64,000 nt of DNA from Prinsepia uniflora (Eukaryota; Streptophyta; Magnoliopsida; Rosales; Rosaceae), in contig CM064865.1 in assembly GCA_032719365.1 (NCBI GenBank), forward strand, positions 37,312,065 through 37,376,064, given 5' to 3'. The notes beneath the pieces were generated by a model. That model ran no database searches. It was not told where the DNA came from and worked only from the letters and a program-made list of their open reading frames with translations. Of the stretch, positions 1 to 10,002 are shown one piece after another (the first letter of the stretch is position 1; the number at the start of each line of letters is the position of its first letter). The position numbers and the translations under genes were made by a program.

Positions 1-1421
1 GGGAGCTCATGGTGCAACTTCCCAGGGGGTCACCCATCATGGAATTACACCAGCCTCAACTCGCTTAACTTTGGGGTTCCAATCCCCCCCAAAGCCAATT
101 GAGCTCCCAAAAGGCCTAGTTTAGATCAGAGTTGCGTAGCGGTCCACTCTATCTAACACGATATTGTCCTCTTTAGGCACACCTGCGCCCGCAAGGTTTT
201 GTTCCCAAGACCTCACGCTTGGAAGGTAACCACCTTAACAAGCGCAGCCAAGGGAGGCCTAGTGCTAGATAGGTGTGTGCCTACACCTTTAAGGCACACC
301 ACCAACCTCTCCCAGACCATTCCCCCCTCGTAGGAATGTGGGATCGTTCACCGTTCCCTTCAGGACACGGGTCTTACAATCCACCCCCCCTCCCCCTTAG
401 GGCCCAGCGTCCTCGCTGGCACACTTTCTGGCTGGGGTCTTGCTCTGATACCAAATTGTCAAGAACCGACTCATCTAGCACCATATTGTCCGCTTTGGGC
501 CTCGCCCTCACGGTTTTGTTTTCGGGACCTCATGGTGCAACTTCCCAGGTGGTCACCCATCATGGAATTGCACCAGCCTCAACTCACTTAACTTTGGGGT
601 TCCAATCCCCCCCAAAGCCACTTGAGCTCCCAAAATGCCTATTTTAGATCAGAATTGCGTAGCGGCTCACTCTATCTAAGACGATATTTTCCTCTTTAGG
701 CACACCTGCGCCCGCAAGGTTTTGTTCCCACGACCTCACGCCTGGAAGGTAACCACCTTAACCAGCGTAGCCATGGGAGGCCTAGTGCTAGATAGGTGTG
801 TGCCTACACCTTTAAGGCACACCACCAACCTCTCCCAGACCATTCCCCCATCGCAGGAATGTGGGATCATTCTCGGTTCCCTTCAGGACACGGGTCTTAC
901 AATCCGGTCAGAACCCGACTTATCCAGCACCATATTGTCCGCTTTGGGCCTCGCCCTCACGGTTTTGTTTTCGGGAGCTCATGGTGCAACTTCCCAAGGG
1001 GTCACCCATCATGAAATTGCACCAGCCTCAACTCGCTTAACTTTGGGGTTCCAATCCCCCCCAAAGCCACTTGAGCTCTCAAAAGACCTAGTTTAGATCA
1101 GAGTTGCGTAGCGGCCCACTCTATCTAACACGATATTGTCCTCTTTGGGCACACCTGCGCCCGCAAGGTTTTGTTCCCAAGACCTCACGCCTGGAAGGTA
1201 ACCACCTTAACCAGCGCAGCCAAAGGTGGCCTAGTTCTAGATAGGTGTGTGCCTACACCTTTAAGGCACACCACCAACCTCTCCCAGACCATTCCCCCTT
1301 CACAGGAATGTGGGATCATTCACCGTTCCCTTCAGGACACGGGTCTTACAATCCACCCCCCTTAGGGCCCAGCGTTCTCGCTAGCATACTTCCCGATTGG
1401 GGTCTGGCTCTGATACCACGT
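1..1421 (-). mobile_element. Cassandra-type TRIM tandem array (long-LTR variant), cut by the window start
   Basis: Three LTRs in one orientation lie head to tail: 1-378 (cut by the window edge), 457-901 and about 906-1350. Read on the minus strand each begins TGTAAGACCCG and ends with a GACA-type terminus. The internal domains at 379-456 and 1351-1421 contain the complement of a TGGTATCAGAGC initiator-Met primer site and a purine-rich AAGGGGGGTGGAT tract next to the LTR. The middle internal domain (902-905) is almost wholly lost. Each LTR carries the 5S-like block (AGTTAAGCGAGTTG, then GATGGGTGACC and CTGGGAAGT), which is the hallmark of Cassandra. These LTRs are about 120-145 bp longer than those at 15977-19152 because of an extra segment flanked by GGCCTAGT repeats. 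No protein is encoded. Confidence 0.82.
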
Positions 1422-3560
1422 TGACAGGACCCATCCCAACCCCCCCCCCCCCCCCATTCCCCCCCCCCCTTCCCCCCCGCCCCGCGGGATTAACGCGGGA
1501 TGACACTGCTCCCGTTTGACACGAAGTGTCAAACAAGGCATATTTCTGACCTTTGCCCTCCCGGGCTATCAGAGTACGCTAGGATCCGGAGGAGGTATGT
1601 GATATCTCGGTCTCTGCTACAGTCCACACCGTATCCAACCTGAAGGGTATTAAAAACAGAAAGACTGTGAGTGGACAAAAATAAAGAGTTTCTAAAACAT
1701 ATTTCATAAAAGACCTTTATACCCTTCACTAAAAAGCATGCATGCATAGTAAAACCATTTATCCAAACACATACATTTAAACCACCATAATTAGGGTCAC
1801 AGCCCCAAGTTCCGTAAATACAAGTCACACGGGCTCCTGCCCAAAACCATTTACAGAAAACCATATCATATCAAACATATGTGGGATCTCAGCCCAAATC
1901 CATTTATCATCATAAAACACAATTTCCCAATCCACTTGAAATCATGTTTATCCATTATATTTCATATTCAAGAACCTGTCACGGTAAAATAAAGCTACGC
2001 GCGTGCTAACCGGGGTCTCAAACCCTAGTCTCTCCAGGGTCCACCCAGGTCAATGTCCGTAAATCAATGACCCTCCCTGGAGGTAACGAACCATGCCCAT
2101 CCTGAGAGTAAGGAACCCAACTGGGGGGCGACTCCACTCAGTCAGTGCTCCGTGACTACTTCGAGGTCCACCTAGGCCAACGACTCTTCCCGGAGGAGAC
2201 AATCATATATAAAGGATGGAATATGAAAAACCTTTTGAAATCATTCTTTAAACCTTTCCAGGATTCATGCCCGGCCCCCATAAGCCGTCATGAACCATAA
2301 AATTCTTTCCAAGGGTTCATGTCGGTTTCCATAAACTGTCATGACTCGTAAATCCATTTCAAGGGTTCATGCCGGTTCCTATAAACCGTCATGACCCGTA
2401 AAAACCATTTCTCGGGTCCCTGACCCGAAATCACCATCATAACACATAACTGGGTCCTAGGCCCGAATCCACATACAAACTGGACCCCTGGTCCGAATTG
2501 TAAACCAACTGAGCCTTGTGCCCGATTTCGTAAATCACATGGGTCTCATGCCCAATTCCATATTTCCAAATTCGAAACCAATTTAAGAACCAATTGGGCC
2601 TCCGGCCCGAGAACGTAACAAAAAGGGACATCGAGTCCGAGGGTTTCCGAAACAAAGGGGTCTCGAACCCGAGTTTACCTTTTCAAATCCAAAACCATTT
2701 TATGAAATCATATCCAAAACCATAAGTACCGAAAATCAGTATAAAACCGGAAAACCTCGATTTACGTGCTTGCACGTAAATCACCTCGAAATACGTGAAA
2801 CCACATAATTCACAACCATCCAATTCATAATCATATAATCACAATCATAAACCATATAAAACATTTATGAATGCATCACAGTTTAGAAATCAAGGTCCAC
2901 TCACAGACCGTCCGAAACCGCGCCTCGATACGCGTGCCATAATAGTCTCCCGGGTCAATCACCGTCACCGGGACTCCCAAACCTGTCCAAATTCCTTTAG
3001 AGGGTTACTAATAGCCTCATTAACCTCTCATTGAAGTACCATAATTTTCCCGATTTTCTAACTATTTTTAAACTCGATCCTAAACCTTCGGACACCCCGA
3101 AACCTATCGAAAAGATGTCCGATCGACACGAAACCAGTCTCAAAATGTTCGTTACATCGAATATATGATTTCGTATGTTGGAAAATTCCCCAAAGGAGGG
3201 GCCACGTGCCCACTATTCATCGTCATCAACATCAGGTGAACCGATTTTTCTGGTTCTGGACCGGTTTTACTGTGCTGAACTGGCGTGACCGGTTCGGCGG
3301 TTTTCTCCCTTTTTTTTTGTCCGATTCCAACCCTAATTAATCCTATAATTTTCCTAGCATCCATATGAATGTAAATATATTAATTAGAACATCCAAAAAC
3401 CTATAAAATCATTGAACCGATTTCCCCTTTTTCGGTTCAAAATTCCATTTCCGTTCCCAGGCTTCACAGCCATCAAACCATCCTCAAAATCATCTTAATA
3501 GGTTCCTAATAACCCACCCGATCTCATTCAAACCTTCACCCAAATCCATCCCAACCCCAT
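1422..3560 (-). mobile_element. Long Ty3/gypsy-type LTR, truncated fragment
   Basis: The left edge is the LTR 3' terminus (TGACAGGACCCATCCC on the plus strand). The body aligns by eye with the complete LTRs at 8003-11101 and 46720-49680: terminal hairpin at 1514-1534, CTGTGAGTGGAC at 1665, degenerate GGTTCATGCCGG repeats at about 2270-2400, and GTCCACTCACAG at 2895. The first part of the LTR is missing, and near 3560 the sequence switches to a plus-strand piece of the same LTR type. No gene is present. The break is placed only to within tens of bases. Confidence 0.75.
1440..1493 (-). repeat. C-rich tract at the LTR 3' end (G4-capable on the minus strand)
   Basis: About 54 bases hold a C16 run, a C11 run, a C7 run and a C4 run separated by one to three bases. 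Related LTRs have only about six C at this place. On the transcribed strand this is an array of G runs suited to G-quadruplex formation. Confidence 0.8.
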
Positions 3561-3708
3561 ATTATTATGCCTGAGAGACTAGAGAGTGTTGTGAGAGATA
3601 GAGGACGGTTGCAGGGAGCTGAACTACCGTCCACGGCAGCGAGAGGAGGAGAAACCCGAGAGGTACTCGGTTTCACCATTTTCATTCTTATTTTGATTTT
3701 GCACGGCT
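3561..3708 (+). mobile_element. Small plus-strand fragment of the same long LTR family
   Basis: The segment with CCACGGCAGCGAGAGGAGG followed by AAACCCGAG and a TACTCGGTTT stretch resembles 4690-4760 in the LTR starting at 3966. It lies head to head with the minus-strand fragment before it, which suggests a breakage-and-join event. Short open frames here are not believable genes. Confidence 0.55.
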
Positions 3709-3965
3709 TTAGGGGGGATTGGAACCCCAAAGTTAAGCGAGTTGAGGCTGGTGCAATTTCATGATGGGTGACCCCCTAGGAAGTTGCACTATGAGCTCCC
3801 GAAAACAAAACCGTGAGGCCGAGGCCTAAAGCGAACAATATGGTGCTAGATGAGTCGGGTCCTGACCGAGGAGGGTCGGGTTCTGACAATTTGGTATCAG
3901 AGCCAAGTTTTGATTCGGGGACCTGTGGGTTATAAGCCCACACGATTCCGATGTGTCACTCTGAT
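3709..3965 (+). mobile_element. Truncated Cassandra LTR with primer binding site
   Basis: The 3' two thirds of a Cassandra LTR begins at the GGGGGGATTGGAACCCC motif and runs through the 5S-like block (about 3729-3790) to an LTR end near 3892. The primer site TTGGTATCAGAGCC follows. After it the sequence does not continue as a normal Cassandra internal domain. About 65 unrelated bases lead straight into the TGTAACGACCC start of the long LTR at 3966. The piece lacks its own LTR start and cannot be autonomous. Confidence 0.7.
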
Positions 3966-4489
3966 TGTAACGACCCGTCCCAAATTCCTAGATTAGATTA
4001 GTGACTAATCACGATTAGTGAGGCTAATCCGTGATTAGTAGAGCGAAATCGGACGAACGGTGCGAAATGACCGTTTTGCCCCTGATGGTGGCAAAACGTT
4101 GACTTTTTAAATCGGGCAGTCAAATGGACTTTGACTGATGACTGTGATGTAGTTCGTGACGTCACGAGTTCATAGACAGGTGGCACGTTCAATTCCGACG
4201 TTCGAGGAAGAAGTTATGACGTTCGGAAGTTTAGGGGCATTTTGGTAATTTGGGTGAATAGGAGGTCAAAAGTTGACTTTTTGATCGGGAGGTCCGATGG
4301 CCGAGGGCCGAAGACCGTTACGTAGATAAGGACGATACGAATCCGTAGACAGGCGGCACGTCGAATTCGGACGTTCGATGGCAAAGTTACGGTTCACGGA
4401 AGTTCCCGGTTACTATTCACGATGACACGTTTTACGAGACAAAAAGTGCAGTTTGTCTTTAGTGGGACCAGTTGCTTTTTAGCAACCAA

Positions 4490-4517
4490 TGGATGAGTGA
4501 CAAGTGTCACTCATCCA
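4490..4517. repeat. Perfect palindrome in the LTR (13-bp arms, 2-nt centre)
   Basis: TGGATGAGTGACA and its exact reverse complement flank AG. The same palindrome is at 8527-8554. Variant forms stand at the equivalent place in other LTRs (23241-23268, about 29381-29407, 54708-54727). Confidence 0.9.
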
Positions 4518-5125
4518 CTGGACAACACATTACATACATGCACTTCACCGTGCATTTTCATTTTCTTCGTTCAAACACAACCCACCCGATCTCACCATTT
4601 TCTCTCATTCCCGTGCAACCCAAACCCAGCCAACCATCACCCATGACCAGGCAGAGGACCAGGGAGATCGAGGGAGCCGAGGTGGCCGGCTTGGAGGCCT
4701 GAACCGCCGCCCACGGCGGCGAGAGGAGGAGAAACCCGAACGGGTACCCGGTTAGCCATTTTGATCCATTTTTCCATTTTCGTTGTTATGGTTAGTTTTT
4801 AATGGTTTTAATGAGTCCATTAGGTTGCTAGGGACATTTTAGGAAGGTTTTGGTGGTGGTTGACGGCCGAGAAGCCGTGTAGACTGATCGGGAAAAATTG
4901 AACCGTGAGGTTCAAATTGGACCGGTCGGATTTCGTAGGTTTTAGGTTGTTTAGTTAATTAGGATTGATAGGAAATGAAGAAATAGGAATTTAGGAGTTG
5001 GAATGGAAGCAAACGGACCGAAAATGAGGGAGAAGGAGACCTGGACCGGTTACGCAGGTCCAAGTTGCAGGAAAAACCGGACCGAACCGGTTCGGACCGG
5101 TCTGACCGATGTAGGGGATGACTGA

Positions 5126-5287
5126 TGACGTCATCCTGATGACGTCATCATGTCAGGGATGATGTCATCATGTCAGATCTGACAATGTCAGACTGACATG
5201 TCAGATAGTGGGCCAATGGGAGCGTGACACGTGTCACTGTCAGGGGCTGTCAGTGATGACGTCATGCTGACGTCAGCGATGACGTCA
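5126..5287 (+). promoter_or_regulatory. Cluster of five TGACGTCA (as-1/CRE-like) sites in the 5' LTR
   Basis: Exact TGACGTCA octamers occur at 5126, 5140, 5257, 5268 and 5280, with several TGATGTCA or TGTCA variants between them. A 14-bp palindrome with a central G-box (GTGACACGTGTCAC) lies at 5224-5237. TGACG motifs are bound by plant TGA-class bZIP factors and CACGTG by bZIP/bHLH factors. A role as LTR enhancer is inferred from composition and place only. Confidence 0.6.
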
Positions 5288-5303
5288 GCAGGTACTGTAG
5301 CAG

Positions 5304-5322
5304 GCGCGTGAAGCCCACGCGC
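5304..5322. repeat. GC-rich hairpin in the LTR core
   Basis: GCGCGTG, a five-base loop AAGCC, then CACGCGC form a perfect 7-bp stem. The same stem with other loops is at 38917-38935, 48324-48342, 55507-55525 and 58949-58967, and a further copy is at 9342-9360. Confidence 0.85.
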
Positions 5323-5665
5323 AGCCACTTCAGGCGGCGCGTGAGGGCGCGTGGCAGGGAATCTGGGGAAGGTTCCAACATACGAAATCATCTATTCGAT
5401 GTAACGAACATTTTGGGACTGGTTTCGTGTCGATCGGACACCGTCTCGAGATGTTTCGGGGCATCGGAAGGTTTAGGTTCGGGATTAAAAATAGTTAAAA
5501 ATACGAGAAAATTACGGGGCTTTGGTAGGAGGTTAATTAAGTAGTTAGTAACCTTCTATTACGATTTGGACAGGTTTGGGAGTCCCGGTGACGGTGATCG
5601 GCTCGGGGAGCCGTATGACACGCAAATCGAGGCGGCAGCTCAGACGGTCTGTGAGTGGACCTTGT

Positions 5666-6320
5666 ATATAAGTCACACAACCAATCCTGTCACGGTATCC
5701 AAAGCTACGCGCGCGCTACCCGGGTCTCAATCCGAGTCATCTCAAAGTCAAGGTCAATGTTCGTAGACCACTGACCCTACCCGAGGTAATAGTAACCATA
5801 GCCTTCCTGAGAGTAAGGAACCCAACTGGGGGTGACTCCACTCAGTCGGTGCTCCGTGACTACTCCGGGGTCCACCCAGGCCAATGACCCTCCCCGGAGG
5901 AGATAATAGAAGTAAAGGAAGGTAGACTAACATATATATACATAACATAAACATTCATGACCGGTTCCCCTGAACCGTCATGATCCATCATATCCATAAT
6001 CAGGTAACATGCCGGTTCCCATAAACCGTCATGTACCGTAATAACATAACAAGGGTTCATGCCGGTTCCCATAAACCGTCATGAACCACGATACCACAAC
6101 AAGGGTTCATGCCGGTTCCCATAAACCGTCATGAACCTGGGAATCCATTTAAGGTTCCCTGACCTGAAATCAAAACCGTAAAGTGACTGGGTCTCGTACC
6201 CGAACATAGGACACCAACTGGGCACCGTGCCCGGAATCTGAGGTCATATGCCCGAGACAAAACCAAATGGGTTTCATACCCGAGTTTAGCCTTTTAGAAA
6301 TCCAACACCATCTCATTTTC
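5666..6320 (-). mobile_element. Inverted LTR segment inside the 5' LTR
   Basis: This stretch is the reverse complement of about 9823-10468 in the 3' LTR of the same element, including the CATGCCGGTTCCCATAAACC hairpin repeats and the GGACACCAACTGGGCACC stretch. The left junction is at ACCTTGT/ATATAAGTC and the right junction lies after CCAACACCATCTCATTT. The remaining LTR, primer site and all of gag-pol that should follow are absent, so the rearrangement joined an inversion to a large deletion. Confidence 0.85.
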
Positions 6321-8002
6321 TACTTGGTGGCAGACGATGTTAGGTTACATGACGTGGTGAGTGCAGCGAGTGTTGTTTGCATTCACGTAGGATGGATTAT
6401 TCGATCATTCTTGATTTTCCTCGGTGGAATGACAAGGATCGGTACGAGGTAATCAGTGAGAACCCACAGTCTCGGCGTGTCTCGTCGTTGACTAATCTAT
6501 TTAGATGTGGGAGATGGTTGAGGACTTTGGACGTCGTGACGATCGGGGATCGTGACGTCTATGGTCAGTTGACGTAGTGCTGGATCTGGATCGTGATTTG
6601 GATATCCAGATAGGTGGAGAGTTATTACTCTTACTTGGATGTTGAGTGGAGCATGTTGGGACTGAACTTCTTTTCGAGGTAAATCCCATATGGCTTATTA
6701 CTCGCCTGAGTAGTTGTCCGATGAGTAGGTGTCTGACGAGGTCGGATTTTGTCTGACCTAGTGTTGTGTTGATGTTGGGATTGACTTCCCTATGTAGTCA
6801 ATCGATCGTATTGTGGTAATCATTTGAACAGGTATCCGATAGGTTCGGATATGGTGCGTCTTGGTAGACGAGAACGAGATATTTCAGGTTTTGGAATCAG
6901 ATTTCTGGATGACGATTCAGGATTTGATTTTGGAACTTGAAAAAGGATTTCTAGATTTGGGTTTTGGAATCGGATTCTGGGTGACGATTCAGGATTTGAT
7001 TCTAGAGCTTGACTGTAGATTTTCTTTTTATGGATTTGGGTTCGGAATGGTTATTCCAAATGCTAGCTTATGGAATAATGATTTTGGATTCGAATTTGGA
7101 CATGATTATGGATATGATTTCTGGATTTGGATTTGGGATTTCATACGAAATTGCGGATTCGGATTCGGATTTGGAAATGGATAATGGGTCGGAGATTCGA
7201 ATTGTCTAATACGATTGGACAAATGAACTCCATAATTGAAACGTGTTTGACTACGACCTAGGTGGTCTGGTTATTGTTGTGGTATGTCGATGGGTAGATG
7301 TACGTACTTTGTGCGTTGTTCGAGGTATGATACCAGGAAGACTGGTGATGTCTGGTGACGATATATAGGGTATACCAGTGGTACATTGGAGAGCGTATTG
7401 GTAGTCGGCTTAGTCCGATACCATTGAATTAGTCGAGGTCGTGAACTGGACATTGGATACCGTGCATTGGGTCATGGTATTTCTGATGGGTCTAGTTACA
7501 CACAGGTCGGGTGAATTGTTGGTTAGTGTAACCACGAGTGAGTATAGTGACAGATTTCGATTGACGACTGTCAAGTGGTGACAATTTGTCGGAGGTGTCA
7601 TCGTGGATCGGTTAGTGAGTTTTGGTGACTCCCAGTGGGAGTAGATGTCAGGATAGTTAGCGGTTGAGCACGGAACCGTCTAGTTGGTTGTGTCAACGAA
7701 ACGGTAGATTTGACAAGTAGTGTCAATTCAGAACGCATGACTACTGTCATTCGACGTGGTCGAACGTAGTCGATACGATATGCATGTTAGCGGTACGTCT
7801 GGCTGCAGACGAGTAAGTATTGTTCTGGTTAGGGGGTGTACTAGCGTACACGCGTTTCGTGGTAGGTCGAATTATTTCCACGAGGTGGAGGTTGTGGAAT
7901 CAGGATAGTGGAGTTTCGAGAACGGAACTAATTAAGGAGGGAAGAACGGTTAGATTAGGTCGGTTGGAATTTCGAGGACGAAATTAATTAAGGAGGGAAG
8001 GT
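6321..8002 (+). mobile_element. 3' internal (non-coding) remnant of the element, with polypurine tract
   Basis: This is what remains of the internal region: sequence between the former integrase end and the 3' LTR. It is homologous by eye to the reverse complement of 43024-44690 in the element at 37338-49680. Shared parts include the GGGACTGAACTTCTTTTC area, the CCGATAGGTTCGG area and the GGATTTGG-rich part near 6890-7180. The frame at 6861-7184 is a low-complexity product of GGATTTGG runs, not a gene. The end has the plant Ty3/gypsy signature TTTCGAGGACGAAATTAATT followed by the polypurine tract. Confidence 0.75.
7990..8001 (+). other. Polypurine tract, with an upstream duplicate
   Basis: AAGGAGGGAAGG lies just before the 3' LTR and should prime plus-strand DNA synthesis. 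A second AATTAAGGAGGGAAG preceded by a similar TTTCGAGAACGGAA lies at about 7914-7944, so the 3' leader was tandemly duplicated. Confidence 0.75.
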
Positions 8003-9163
8003 TGTAACGACCCGTCCCAAATTCCTAGATTAGATTAGTGACTAATCACGATTAGTGAGGCTAATCCGTGATTAGTAGAGCGAAATCGGACGAACGGTGC
8101 GAAATGACCGTTTTGCCCCTGATGGTGGCAAAACGTTGACTTTTTAAATCGGGCAGTCAAATGGACTTTGACTGATGACCGTGATGTAGTTCGTGACGTC
8201 ACGAGTTCATAGACAGGTGGCACGTTCAATTCCGACGTTCGAGGAAGAAGTTATGACGTTCAGAAGTTTAGGGGCATTTTGGTAATTTGGGTGAATAGGA
8301 GGTCAAAAGTTGACTTTTTGATCGGGAGGTCCGATGGCCGAGGACCGAAGACCGTTACGTAGATAAGGACGATACGAATCCGTAGACAGGCGGCACGTCG
8401 AATTCGGACGTTCGACGGCGAAGTTACGGTTCACGGAAGTTCCCGATTACTATTCACGACGGCACGTTTTACGAGACAAAAAGTGCAGTTTGTCTTTAGT
8501 GGGACCAGTTGCTTTTTAGCAACCAATGGATGAGTGACAAGTGTCACTCATCCACTGGAAAACACATTACATACATGCACTTCACCGTGCATTTTCATTT
8601 TCTTCGTTCAAACACAACCCACCCGATCTCACCATTTTCTCTCATTCCCGTGCAACCCAAACCCAGCCAACCATCACCCATGACCAGGCAGAGGACCAGG
8701 GAGATCGAGGGAGCCGAGGTGGCCGGCTTGGAGGCCTGAACCGCCGCCCACGGCGACGAGAGGAGGAGAAACCCGAACGGGTACCCCGGTTAGCCATTTT
8801 GATCCATTTTTCCATTTTCGTTGTTATGGTTAGTTTTTAATGGTTTTAATGAGTCCATTAGGTTGCTAGGGACATTTTAGGAAGGTTTTGGTGGTGGTTG
8901 ACGGCCGAGAAGCCGTGTAGACTGATCGGGAAAAATTGAACCGTGAGGTTCAAATTGGACCGGTCGGATTTCGTAGGTTTTAGGTTGTTTAGTTAATTAG
9001 GATTGATAGGAAATGAAGAAATAGGAATTTAGGAGTTGGAATGGAAGCAAACGGACCGAAAATGAGGGAGAAGGAGACCTGGACCGGTTACACCGGTCCA
9101 AGTTGCAGGAAAAACCAGACCGGACCGGTTCGGACCGGTCTGACCGATGTAGGGGATGACTGA

Positions 9164-9325
9164 TGACGTCATCCTGATGACGTCATCATGTCAGGGATGA
9201 CGTCATCATGTCAGATCTGACAATGTCAGACTGACATGTCAGACAGTGGGCCAATGGGAGCGTGACACGTGTCACTGTCAGGGGCTGTCAGTGATGATGT
9301 CATGCTGACGTCAGCGATGACGTCA
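9164..9325 (+). promoter_or_regulatory. Cluster of five TGACGTCA sites in the 3' LTR
   Basis: Exact octamers lie at 9164, 9178, 9198, 9306 and 9318, with the G-box palindrome GTGACACGTGTCAC at 9262-9275. Compared with the 5' LTR, the site at 9198 is intact where the 5' LTR has TGATGTCA, and the 5' site at 5257 is intact where this LTR has TGATGTCA. Both differences are C to T in a CpG. Confidence 0.6.
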
Positions 9326-10002
9326 GCAGGTACTGTAGCAGGCGCGTGAAGCCCACGCGCAGCCACTTCAGGCGGCGCGTGAGGGCGCGTGGCAGGGAAT
9401 CTGGGGAAGGTTCCAACATACGAAATCATCTATTCGATGTAACGAACATTTTGGGACTGGTTTCGTGTCGATCGGACACCGTCTCGAGATGTTTCGGGGC
9501 ATCGGAAGGTTTAGGTTCGGGATTAAAAATAGTTAAAAATACGGGAAAATTACGGGGCTTTGGTAGGAGGTTAATTAAGTAGTTAGTAACCTTCTATTAC
9601 GATTTGGACAGGTTTGGGAGTCCCGGTGACGGTGATCGGCTCGGGGAGCCGTATGGCACGCAAATCGAGGCGGCAGCTCGGACGGTCTGTGAGTGGACCT
9701 TGTTTTCTAAATTGGTGCATGCATAAATGTTTATTATATGTTTTATTACTTGTTTGATGATGCCATTTGAGGTTTCGGCCTTATACGGTGCTTATACGGG
9801 TCTGTATTTCTTTATTGATTTAAATGAAATGGTGTTGGATTTCTAAAAGGCTAAACTCGGGTATGAAACCTATTTGGTTTTGTCTCGGGCATATGACCTC
9901 AGATTCCGGGCACGGTGCCCAGTTGGTGTCCTATGTTCGGGTACGAGACCCAGTCACTTTACGGTTTTGATTTCAGGTCAGGGAACCTTAAATGGATTCC
10001 CA

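Larger units (their letters stand above)
3966..5665 (+). mobile_element. 5' LTR (first part) of an internally deleted Ty3/gypsy element
   Basis: The piece begins TGTAACGACCCGTCCC and matches 8003-9701 almost base for base by eye, with only scattered substitutions, so the element is young or the two LTRs were homogenised. It stops at ACCTTGT where the 3' LTR continues, and an inverted LTR segment follows. It contains a 28-bp palindrome (4490-4517), the TGACGTCA cluster, a G-box palindrome (5224-5237) and the GCGCGTG/CACGCGC hairpin (5304-5322). No matching target-site duplication was seen between 3961-3965 and 11102-11106. Confidence 0.85.

Noticed and set aside
6861..7184. Gly/Phe/Asp-rich 107-codon frame
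   Set aside because: A product of GGATTTGG-type simple repeats in the non-coding 3' internal region of a retroelement.
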